From assembly GCA_022393335.1 (NCBI GenBank), contig JAJEKB010020411.1:74171-138170 (forward strand): 64,000 nt of DNA, read 5' to 3'. The stretch comes from Macrotrachela quadricornifera (Eukaryota; Rotifera; Eurotatoria; Philodinida; Philodinidae). The position numbers and the translations under genes are program-made. The notes beneath the pieces are model-generated. The model ran no database searches and was not told the origin of the DNA. It saw only the letters and a list, made by a program, of their open reading frames with translations. Positions 54,644-64,000 of the stretch are shown in pieces (position 1 is the first letter of the stretch; each line of letters begins with the position of its first letter).

Positions 54644-56466
54644 GAAGAGTCTTAGAAATATAAATTGTCTACATGCTTGCTTACTTATATATCCGCTCGT
54701 TTCTAATTAATTCAAGAATTATGTGAAAATAGAAGGCATTATTCATCATAAAAATTGATTATAAGTAATTGAGAGTGAAGAATTCTATTCTGATGACTAC
54801 GTCAATCATTTATTAATTGATCCATTTAAAATTTTGCCAAAGAGTTTGACTAATTATTCATTATTAACCATTAATTATCAATATATTTCCAAGAAATGTC
54901 ATGAAAAATTTTTGAGATCCGAGAATCGATTGATGTGACTAGTTTTTGAAAGTTTCTTAGTGAATGACTTTTTTTGGAAAATACGAGCTTTAGGAAAAAT
55001 TAAATTTGTTTCTTTAAAGTTTGATTAAAGATTTCCGAGCTGAAGGAATCTCCAGATATGATACTTCTGGAATTCGAACTTCTTCTTTTTTGAATGAGTA
55101 AATTGAAAACATCTCTATAAACTTAATAACAGAAACAAACAGCTAGAATGTACTTTATTTGATTTTTAAAATTCTCGAGATAAATAGTTTGGTAATAGTT
55201 TAGAAACATCATCTATACGAGAAAGAGCTGAGTGAGTTCTCCGACAAGTGTTACTTGTTATTTTTCGCTTGTTCTTTTGCAAATATTCAAAAAAAGCTGT
55301 AACAAAGTAAAATCATTCTAAATAAAATATTTTATGATCGAATCCAATTGGATTTTAGGATGTTTTTGAAGTGGATCTTGCTGAAATATGTTGATGATTC
55401 TCTGATCATATGCAATATCTATACTTTGTCTTTGTTCCTACATGAATAATCACAGAAAAAAAAACATTTTCTCTCAGCTATATAAACAAAAGAATACAAA
55501 TTCATCTTTTTCTCCATTGATCCGGCAAAAACGAGATTTCTTACTTGTTTTCTATTAGGCACTCTCGAAGCTCATGATTTTGAGTTATACTGACTCCTCA
55601 ATGTGATAACATATTCTATTTCTGTTGTCCTATTTTCAACTTCGTCTGAGACAGTAATCTTTCAAAATGGTGCCCGCATATCATCATCACCCAAGAGATT
55701 TTCGACTTCTTCAGATATAACTCGACAATAGCGTGCGATATGTCTTCGACCGTCTTAATATTCCAGCTCCAAAATATTAAAAAAACAGTATAATATCAGA
55801 CGAAAGATATTCCTTAAGTTCAACCATTAAAAGGTTCTAAATAACGATCAAAATATGTAAACAATATTAGTTTTCTAATTTGATAAGAATTATTAATAAA
55901 TAGATTAATATGAATATACCTTTATATGTATATAACGAATAGTAACCATGAAGATATGCACAAAATAAAAACAAAAAATAGATCAATCATTGAACTATAA
56001 GGACAATCAGTCAAAGGAACACTTTTTTTCTAAAAGTCTTATCATGAACAAACACATATAAAAAGTATCGTTGAATTCAGGTAAATTTTCAAACGAATAA
56101 GTGACGGATATTTCAACGTCGATTGTATATCCAGAAGTGAATCTTTGCATGACAGAAACTTTTAATGGAAGTTCGTAACTGAAACAAAAAAAGAGAGATT
56201 TAAAGATGTGAGTGGTATACTAGATAGTGTTTGGAGATCATATGCTGATATATGGTTGTCGTTTAGCATATTAATAGTCAATAGTTGTTCTCTATGTTGA
56301 GAATGAAAGTGAATTAAAGCAAAGCATGACGTGTTTCGACCTTGCTTAATGATGGTATCATATAGATGTGTCATTTGATGAAAATCTTCAGCAAGACTGA
56401 AACGTAACGTAGTTTGTTTGAGACATCCGTCATTTATCAAATCTTCGAAATGTAGTGTTCAAATCT
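54035..56466 (+). repeat. segmental duplication, copy B (partner 34510-37592)
   Basis: Close same-orientation match to the 3' half of F-box copy 1 and its downstream spacer, with two internal differences (loss of the 36023-36312 equivalent, replacement of 36660-37020). The matching ends are sharp. Confidence 0.75.
55546..55757 (-). pseudogene. decayed minus-strand gene, spacer copy 2
   Basis: The frame matching copy 1 reads RHIARYCRVISEEVENLLGD, then DDMRAPF, a TGA, then KITVSDEVENRTTEIEYVIT. It keeps the splice donor after NRKQ, but the terminal exon is absent because of the 290-bp deletion. The TAG of copy 1 is not present here, so the copies died independently or the first stop is recent. 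Confidence 0.45.
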
Positions 56467-57989
56467 TGTAGTTGATAATTAAATTAATTAAACAATAAAT
56501 AAAACTTAAGATATTAATTATTAATTTTGATGAATAAAATTAGAATATTCATAGTAAAAAGTCGATAGAATTATTTTGAAAAGAGTAGTCATCCTCACTC
56601 TACCTATATACTCAGTTTTTTGACGTTCTTTATAACGATTTAATTTTCATCAAGTCTGCACGAGATAAAAAATCTCGAAACAGTCGATATGAAACTTATA
56701 ATTTCATTAACATTTTTTGAACAATTTTTACCATTTCAATATCGAGGCTAAATCAATTTAATAGATCAGCCTTGAATTGTTAAATTGTGTGGTATATATA
56801 TTCGTCGTTGAGTCGATGAATCGAATTAAACATGATAAGGATATATCATTCTCTCTGCTCGCTCCTGTTATATAGATGCAATCATATCGTGTCATGTTAG
56901 TTATAAAAACTTTCTTTTAAATTATCTTTCATTAAAAGAGCCATCAATTTGGCTACACTTTTCGACAATATAACGAGCAGCCGTTTTCATCTATTGACTC
57001 TTATTGAACCTAAATATTCTAAAGAACAACAATACACATACGCAGTAGAAATTGGTGAGAAGAATTATGTTTTGTTACATATAAATGAATAAAAAAATGA
57101 TAGAATAATTTGCTATATTAATAGCCTAGCAAAGCGAGTTAGATTGAGAACGTTTTTTCATGTTTTCTAATAGAAGGTAAGAGGGAAATATGAGGAAATA
57201 CGTACTAGCAACAATCCACATCTTATGAATGGTTTTCTAAAACACTTGTCTGTATGTTGATAAGCCAAAAAGGGTCTGTTAATATACCATTGTATATTTA
57301 AAGGAATCTTTTTCATCCTATTAACAATGTTTTATACCTCTTGAACTCTCATTCCATCCAGAAGTTCAGTATTATATCGTTTCAGAGTGGTATATTATTA
57401 ATTGGATGATACTCTCTAAATCAACTTGCTAATATCGAAAGGTAGTATTCATTATAAACGTAGAAGTTTTCTTTATTAAAGCATGTCGAATGGATGTTTA
57501 TATAAATTATATGCAAAGATGTTAGAGAAAGTTATAGATAATGCATACCACGAAAAATAAGACAAAAAGAAAAATACACATGTCTAAGACTGTCTTATTC
57601 ATTTACAAAAGATATGATTAAATATAACATAGATAGCTTTCAGTGCGAAGATAGTTGGAGTGTTAATATAAAATGAAAATTCTAATAATTAATAATAAGC
57701 TATAAATTAAAGATAAAGTAGTAGAGTCATCGCGACACATATAGATACAATCGTTTTTGATGTCAAGGAGCACACATTAATTGAATTTAAAAGGGAAAAG
57801 AGGAGATGTATTTTCTACTCCGTTATTTGTACAGAATTATTAACGAACATTATGAGTATATTCGTTTGGCAGTCAGAGCAACAAGCAAACATTTTTTTTT
57901 TATTATTTTGATACTCTTCTATAGTAAAACAAAAATTTAAAGAAGAACTAATGTTCTCTCCATTTGAATCATCTTTTATATAATAAAGT
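56467..57989. other. AT-rich spacer
   Basis: I see no gene, RNA or repeat structure in this stretch apart from AT-rich runs. Confidence 0.4.
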
Positions 57990-58527
57990 GATCTCTTAAT
58001 GTCGTGATGTCGGAAAATATATCAATATCAACAGTAAATTAAAAGAATGACTAATTTTTTTTCCAAAGGTTCATAATCACTTTTAACATCTTATACCGAT
58101 TAGAATTTATAAATGTTTCTTCGTCGTCTAATTATATAATTCAAAATATATTTACTAAATACATAAGAACAATATTTCTTTATAAAATCGTAAAAGTCCA
58201 TTCGAGTTCTTATAAATATCATGATGTACATAAATCTTAAACAATTACACTGCAATTATAGTCATAAATACTGCAGTTAAAAAGGAGAAAAACAGAAGAG
58301 AAAGAAAAACGGTATAACATGGAATACAATTTGATTGGCACAAGCTAACAACGATAAGCTACGTATAGTTTTCAATGTAACGTGTCGTCGTAGCTTATCT
58401 CGACCTTTCTAGTGAATAATGTATGTGAGTGATAGAACGGAGAAGTGACTCATCAATAACTTATTTACCTCCCTTCTATTCATCAAAATCATTTATTTTC
58501 TTTCCAAATAAAATCAATACTGAAACG
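57990..58527. other. upstream spacer of F-box copy 5
   Basis: Homologous to the spacers before the copies at 50090 and 61538. It includes the conserved block at 58421-58450. Confidence 0.5.
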
Positions 58528-60357
58528 ATGTCGGATTATATTCCACCAAAAAAGAAATTCAAATCATCATTTGATGTTTTACCAAATGAAATTCTTTTTC
58601 TTATATTTGAGTATTTAACACCAAATGATATTATATATTCATTTATTGATTGTAATCAACGATTACAAAATTTATTATTTACACAAAAATATTATTTCAA
58701 AATTCCAACAATAAATATCAATTTTTGGAATAAAATTCTACCAAGTATTAGTTCGCAAATTCAAACATTAATGATCCATAATGATTACTTAACTATACCA
58801 TTAGATTTATTTTCGAATTTAACATCAATTATCATTTCTTCACCATATTCTTTATTGGATGGACAACTCAAATCAATTCTTAATCATCAATATTTTCAAC
58901 AATTACATACATTCAAAATAAACGATGCTATTCTATCTAATCGATCATCTGATAAGAATGTATTAGATGATGAACAAATCTTATTCAAAAAAATCTTTGA
59001 TAATAACAATAAATTACAAGTATTTCAATATCTTCCAGCATTAGGAGGGTTAACCTATCGAAATCTTGATAAATTAAACTCAAACATTCATATTCATTCA
59101 TTAACATTAAATTTAACTAATGTTCAAGATATATTCACACTTATTCAATATACACCAAATTTAATCTATTTAAATATTCAATCACAAATGCCTTACAAAA
59201 GATTGGATGAATATCTCTGGAAGCATACTAGTGATATGAAATTACAAAAGTTTTATTTAAAAGTTAAACCAAAAACATTGATCGGATATTCAATTTCTTT
59301 TCGTACAATTGATTTTGATCAATTATTTCATTTTATTCAATTATTTTCATCATCATTAATTACTTTATCATTGGATTTCACTGACATACATCTAATGAAT
59401 TCAACTAATGTTCTACTCAATGGTGCTAAACTAGAAAATGAATTATTGAAACCGATGAAAAAATTACAAAATTTTTATATTTATGCGAGAATTCATGAAT
59501 GTAAAGATGTTGAAGAAATTTTATCAACATTTAAAACATTTCCTTGGTCAATTGGTGTTCATGAAAATCGTTATCTCTATTCTCTTCCATTTCCATTTCA
59601 TAAACTAAAACATTTTCGTCATTTTGAGAATGTTCTATCAAATAATGATAAAATTCTGAAAGATGGTCATCGATTATGGTCTAATGTTACATCACTTGAA
59701 TTAATTTTCATCGATCAAATTGATCTTAAAAACTTATTACCACTAATAAAACTCAATATGCCAAAATTGTCATCAATCACTTTTTTTGATAATAATCATA
59801 ATGATTCTGATAATTCATGTGATGAAATCGAGGATATTGATGTTGAATTGAATAGTGTCACAACTACTTGTCTTAGAGGAGTATCAATGAAAAAAATCCA
59901 ACAAATTCTAATTCATAGTTTTCCCAATTTACAATGTTTAATATTAGATCGTAAGCAATTATCATCGGAACAAAATCAATTAACTTCGTTTCTTGGTAGA
60001 AAAATTCAACGAATAGAAATGGATGAATTCTTTTTAAAGGAAAATTCTATGGGAAATAAAGATTTTGGCTATCTTTCAAATCTCCAACATTTAAGATTAA
60101 AATGTGGTTCAACACTTGATAGGAAACTGTTAAATAGTCGATCACGAATGATTAGCAATTTATTGACAAAACTACCAAAATTAGAAACGTTATCAATTTA
60201 TGCGAAACCTTATGACAACTGGATTGCTGTTAAGCCTGAGACCATTTTTTGTCCAATTTTGAAAGGATTAGATGAAAATGAAGTTAGAGCTCATTATAAA
60301 ATCAAATATTCTGGCCAATATATGTGGTTTATAAGAAATACTGTGAATTTTTTTTAA
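58528..60357 (+). CDS. F-box/LRR-like protein, array copy 5 (intact, 609 aa)
   Basis: Intronless. The frame is open upstream to 58429, but the family start MSDYIPPKKKFKSSFDVLPN is at 58528, so that ATG is chosen; the upstream part overlaps the conserved promoter-like block. The F-box is at residues 14-55, followed by Leu-rich segments and the tail QYMWFIRNTVNFF. It shares C-terminal features (VKPETIF, GLDENEVRAHYKIKYSG) with the copies at 50090 and 61538 rather than with copies 1 and 4. Probable Skp1-binding substrate receptor. Confidence 0.88.
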   Translation: MSDYIPPKKKFKSSFDVLPNEILFLIFEYLTPNDIIYSFIDCNQRLQNLLFTQKYYFKIPTININFWNKILPSISSQIQTLMIHNDYLTIPLDLFSNLTSIIISSPYSLLDGQLKSILNHQYFQQLHTFKINDAILSNRSSDKNVLDDEQILFKKIFDNNNKLQVFQYLPALGGLTYRNLDKLNSNIHIHSLTLNLTNVQDIFTLIQYTPNLIYLNIQSQMPYKRLDEYLWKHTSDMKLQKFYLKVKPKTLIGYSISFRTIDFDQLFHFIQLFSSSLITLSLDFTDIHLMNSTNVLLNGAKLENELLKPMKKLQNFYIYARIHECKDVEEILSTFKTFPWSIGVHENRYLYSLPFPFHKLKHFRHFENVLSNNDKILKDGHRLWSNVTSLELIFIDQIDLKNLLPLIKLNMPKLSSITFFDNNHNDSDNSCDEIEDIDVELNSVTTTCLRGVSMKKIQQILIHSFPNLQCLILDRKQLSSEQNQLTSFLGRKIQRIEMDEFFLKENSMGNKDFGYLSNLQHLRLKCGSTLDRKLLNSRSRMISNLLTKLPKLETLSIYAKPYDNWIAVKPETIFCPILKGLDENEVRAHYKIKYSGQYMWFIRNTVNFF

Positions 60358-61537
60358 TATGAATTACTTTTTGAAATTTTGTTTTTAAAATGAACAGCAT
60401 CTGTATGGTAGTTTGTTATGTTAAACATTGTGAGACCAATTTCATCTTGAAAGAGCAAATAGAGTTTCTAGCAACTCTGTAGTCTGATAAGTTGTGTTTT
60501 CAATATCCGCTTTTATATAAAAAAAAAAGATTCGAAAGTAAAAATAAACTTGTCGGAAATTTTCTTTCTGCGTCTGATTGGAAGATCCGAATACTATCTA
60601 ATAAGTACAAATTCGGAAATATCTGATTGCAGAACTGATGAATTTGTCCATATCTTATATGAATTTCTAATTTGTGGTTTACTACTTCAAGGTTATATAG
60701 TAGAAAAAGGAAATATTTAATCTTCAATCGAATATGTCAAAAACAACATGTATCGTATAAAGAACATCGTTCATATAACATTTTTTCATTCTGACAAATA
60801 TACTTATCACCATGAAGATTAGGAAAGAAACAGATCAAGTCTTGAGATTGATGGTGAATCAACCAAAGCATGAAGCATTGTGACGTTACTTCCGAGTTTC
60901 ATCACATAGAATTTTACACTTTCAGTATGACTTATTCATGAAGTTGACGGGCTTTCTAGATAGTGAGATTCAAGTATGCTCTTCTTTCACACATAATGGA
61001 GTAGTGTTAAATGATTTTTACATTTATATATAAATATATGAAATTTAATCCGAGAGAATATACAGATATTTTCTAAATCTTAAGTTGCATTTTTAACATC
61101 TTATGCTAATTAGAATTTTCCAATATTTCTTCGTCGTCTAATTATAGAATTCAAAATATATCTGATAAATACATAAGAACAATATTTCTTTATAAAATCT
61201 TAAAATTCAATTTGAGTTCTTGTAAGCATCATGATGTACATAAATCTTAAACAATTACAGTGCAATCATACTCATAAATACTGATGTTAAAAACGAGAAA
61301 AATAGAAGAGAAAGAAAAAAGGTATAATATGAAATACAATTTGACTTGCACAAACCAACAACAACAAGCTACATACACTTTTCAATGGAACGTGTTGATA
61401 TAGCTTATCTCGATCCTTTGAGTCAATAATGTATGTGAGTGATAGAACGAAAAAAAGACTAGTCAATAAATCACTTACTTTCCTTCTATTCTACAAAATC
61501 ATTTTTTTTCTTTCAAAATAAAATCAGCACTAAAACA
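60358..61537. other. spacer between F-box copies 5 and 6
   Basis: No gene. The left part (60358-60930) matches 63386-64000 closely, and the right part (60950-61537) matches the other upstream spacers. Gene plus spacers form a tandem unit of about 3 kb. Confidence 0.55.
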
Positions 61538-63385
61538 ATGTCAGATTATATTCTTATGAAAAAGAAATTCAAATCATCATTTGATATTTTACCAAATGAA
61601 ATTCTTCTTTATATATTTGATTATTTAACATCAAATGATATTATTTATTCATTTTATGATTGTAATCAACGATTACAAAATTTCTTACTTACACTAAAAT
61701 ATCATTTCAAAATTCCAACAACAAGTCTCAATTTTTGGAATAAAACTCTGCCAATAATTGGTTCACAAACTCAAACATTAATAATTCATATTGATTATTT
61801 AACTGTATCATTAGATTTATTTTCAAATTTAACATCAATTATAATCTCTTCACCATATTCTTTATTGGATGGACAACTCAAATCGATTCTCAATCATCAA
61901 TCTTTTCAACAATTACATACATTCAAAATAAATAATGTTATTCTATCTAATCAATCATATGATAAGAATGTTCTAGATGATGAAGAACTCTTATTGAAAA
62001 ACGTCTTCGATGATAACAATAAACTACAAGTATTTCAATATCTTCCACAATTAACAACATTATCCTATCGAAATCTTGATCAATTAAACTCAAATATTCA
62101 TATTTGCTCATTAACATTAAATTTAATTGACTTTGAAGATATATTCATTCTTATTAAAAATACACCGAATTTGATTTATTTAAATATTCAATCACAAATG
62201 CCTCATAAAGAATCGAAAGAATATTCTTGGAAAAATATTAATGAAATTAAATTAGAAGAACTTTATTTAAAACTTACACTAAGAAGAATGACTGAATATT
62301 CATTTTATCTTTCTCGAACTAATCCCGATGAATTATTTGGTTTTGTTCAAGTATTTTCATCATCATTAATTACTTTATCATTGAATTTCACTGACACAGA
62401 TGCAATGGGTTCAAATGATGTTGTATTGAATGGCATAAAACTACAAAATGAATTATTAAATCCAATGAGAAAATTACAAAATTTTTATATTTATGCCAGA
62501 ATTGGTGAATGTAAAGATGTTGAAGAAATTTTATCAACATTTAAAACATTTCCTTGGTCAATTGGTGTTCATGAAAATCGTTATCTCTATTCTCTTCCAT
62601 TTCGATTTCATGAACTAAAACATTTTCGTGATTTTGAATATGTTCTATCAAATAATAATGAAATTTTGAAACATAATCATCGATTATGGTCTAAAGTGAG
62701 ATCACTTGAATTAATTTCTATCGATCAAATTGATCTTAAAAATTTATTACCATTAATAAAACTCAATATGCCAAAATTATCATCGATTACTTTTCGTGAT
62801 GATAATCGTTATTATCCTTTCACTCATAACGATTCTGGTGATTCATGGAATGAAATCGAACGTATGAATGTTGAATTGAATAGTGTCACAACTGTTTGTC
62901 TTAGAGGAGTATCAATGAAAAAAATCCAACAAATTCTAATTCATAGTTTTCCGAATTTACAATGTTTAATATTAGATCATACGAAATTGCCATCAAAAGA
63001 AAATGAATTAACTTCATTTTTTAATGAAAAAATTCAACGACTAGAAATGGATGAATTCTCTTCAGTGGGAAATCTCATAGGAAATAAAGACTTCTACTAT
63101 TTTTCAAATCTACAACATTTTAAATTAATATGTGGTTCAACACATGATGACTACCGGTTTAATGGTCGATCACAAATGATTAGCTATTTACTGACAAAAC
63201 TACCAAAATTAGAAACATTATCGATTTATGCAGAAATTTATGATGATTGGATTGTTGTTAAGCCTGAGACGATATTTTGTTCAATTTTGAATGGGTTAAA
63301 TGAAAATGAAATCCGCGCTCAATATAAAATCAAATATTCTGGACGATATATTTGGTTTATAAGAAATACTATTAATTCTTTTTAA
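61538..63385 (+). CDS. F-box/LRR-like protein, array copy 6 (intact, 615 aa)
   Basis: Intronless. The start MSDYILMKKKFKSSFDILPN leads into an F-box at 14-55 (NEILLYIFDYLTSNDIIYSF). It is followed by Leu-rich segments (LPQLTTLSYRNLDQLN, SLELISIDQIDLKNLLPLIK, FPNLQCLILDHTKLP, LPKLETLSIYAEIYDD) and the tail YIWFIRNTINSF. The middle section is nearly identical to copy 3. The conserved upstream block is 107 bp before the ATG. The tandem unit continues past the window's right end. Confidence 0.88.
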   Translation: MSDYILMKKKFKSSFDILPNEILLYIFDYLTSNDIIYSFYDCNQRLQNFLLTLKYHFKIPTTSLNFWNKTLPIIGSQTQTLIIHIDYLTVSLDLFSNLTSIIISSPYSLLDGQLKSILNHQSFQQLHTFKINNVILSNQSYDKNVLDDEELLLKNVFDDNNKLQVFQYLPQLTTLSYRNLDQLNSNIHICSLTLNLIDFEDIFILIKNTPNLIYLNIQSQMPHKESKEYSWKNINEIKLEELYLKLTLRRMTEYSFYLSRTNPDELFGFVQVFSSSLITLSLNFTDTDAMGSNDVVLNGIKLQNELLNPMRKLQNFYIYARIGECKDVEEILSTFKTFPWSIGVHENRYLYSLPFRFHELKHFRDFEYVLSNNNEILKHNHRLWSKVRSLELISIDQIDLKNLLPLIKLNMPKLSSITFRDDNRYYPFTHNDSGDSWNEIERMNVELNSVTTVCLRGVSMKKIQQILIHSFPNLQCLILDHTKLPSKENELTSFFNEKIQRLEMDEFSSVGNLIGNKDFYYFSNLQHFKLICGSTHDDYRFNGRSQMISYLLTKLPKLETLSIYAEIYDDWIVVKPETIFCSILNGLNENEIRAQYKIKYSGRYIWFIRNTINSF

Positions 63386-64000
63386 TATGACTTATTCTTT
63401 AAAATTTTGTTTTTCAAACAAAACAGCATCTGTTTGGTAGTTTGTTATGTTAAACACTGTGAAACCAGTTTCATCTCCAAAAACCGAAAAGAGTTTCTAG
63501 CAATTCTGGGGTCCGATTAGATGTATTCTCAATATCCGCTTTTATACAGAAATAAAAGATCCGAAAGTAAAATCAAACTTTCTGAAAATTTTCAGTAATT
63601 TTCTTTCTGTATCCGATTGAAAGATCAAAATACTATCTAATAAGTACAAAATTCATAGATATCTGATTGCAGAACTGACAAATATGTTCATATCCTATAT
63701 GACTTTCTAATTTGTGGTTCACTACTTTAAAGTTATATAGCAAACAACGGGAACATTTAATCTTCAACTGAATATGTCAAAAATAGCATGCATCGTATAA
63801 AGAACATCGTTTATGTAACATTTTTCCATTCTGACAGGTATACTAATCACCATGAAGATTAGGAAAGAAACAGATCAAGTCTTGAGATTGATGGTGAATC
63901 AACCAAAGCATGAAGCATTGTGACGTTACTTCCGAGTCTTATCACATAGAATTTTACATATTCAATATGACTTTTATTCATATTTAATGACTTAAAATCA
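63386..64000. other. 3' flank of F-box copy 6
   Basis: Closely matches 60358-60950 (for example 'gaagattaggaaagaaacag' at both sites), showing that the tandem unit repeats. No gene. Confidence 0.55.

Overview
The window looks like AT-rich nuclear DNA of a small metazoan, most likely a bdelloid rotifer (inferred). The grounds are short spliceosomal introns of about 40-100 nt with plain GT-AG borders, a tandem cluster of intronless F-box/leucine-rich-repeat genes of the kind expanded in bdelloids, a caspase-like gene, a phage-tail-collar-type gene of bacterial or phage ancestry that has acquired a secretion signal and introns, and many short inverted-repeat elements. No prokaryotic operon structure, rRNA, tRNA or CRISPR array was seen. 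Two runs of 10 Ns (16758-16767, 44537-44546) are assembly gaps inside tandem repeats.

Left part (1-17860): almost gene-free. It holds degenerate dispersed repeats (1-3260), then about 10.7 kb (about 4540-15260) of a degenerate tandem array with a period of about 93 bp, in which many units carry a short stem-loop. A TATA-like box and a signal-peptide-like short ORF precede the array, and a possible splice acceptor and polyA signal follow it, so the array may lie inside a giant intron. A fold-back element with 25-bp internal repeats closes this part (16532-17855).

Middle part (18230-32768): four genes. A three-exon caspase-like gene (minus) has both catalytic positions changed to Tyr. Divergent from it is a nine-exon secreted protein of 1230 residues (G8 domain, beta-helix, EGF-like, PAN-like, Thr-rich linkers and two Cys-rich repeats). 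Further on are a sirtuin-like gene (minus) and a diverged F-box gene (minus).

Right part (33286-64000): an F-box/LRR tandem array on the plus strand. Four copies are intact (33286, 50090, 58528, 61538), one has a nonsense codon (52808-54643), and two are broken by fold-back elements (38017-38254 and 45380-46909). Between the broken copies lies an island of mobile and inverted-repeat DNA containing the tail-collar gene. The spacers carry copies of a decayed minus-strand gene, a mariner-like remnant with a hAT-like palindromic MITE inside its terminal repeat, and a segmental duplication of about 3 kb. The F-box proteins are presumably substrate receptors of SCF ubiquitin ligases. Their mosaic identity pattern suggests gene conversion or unequal exchange.
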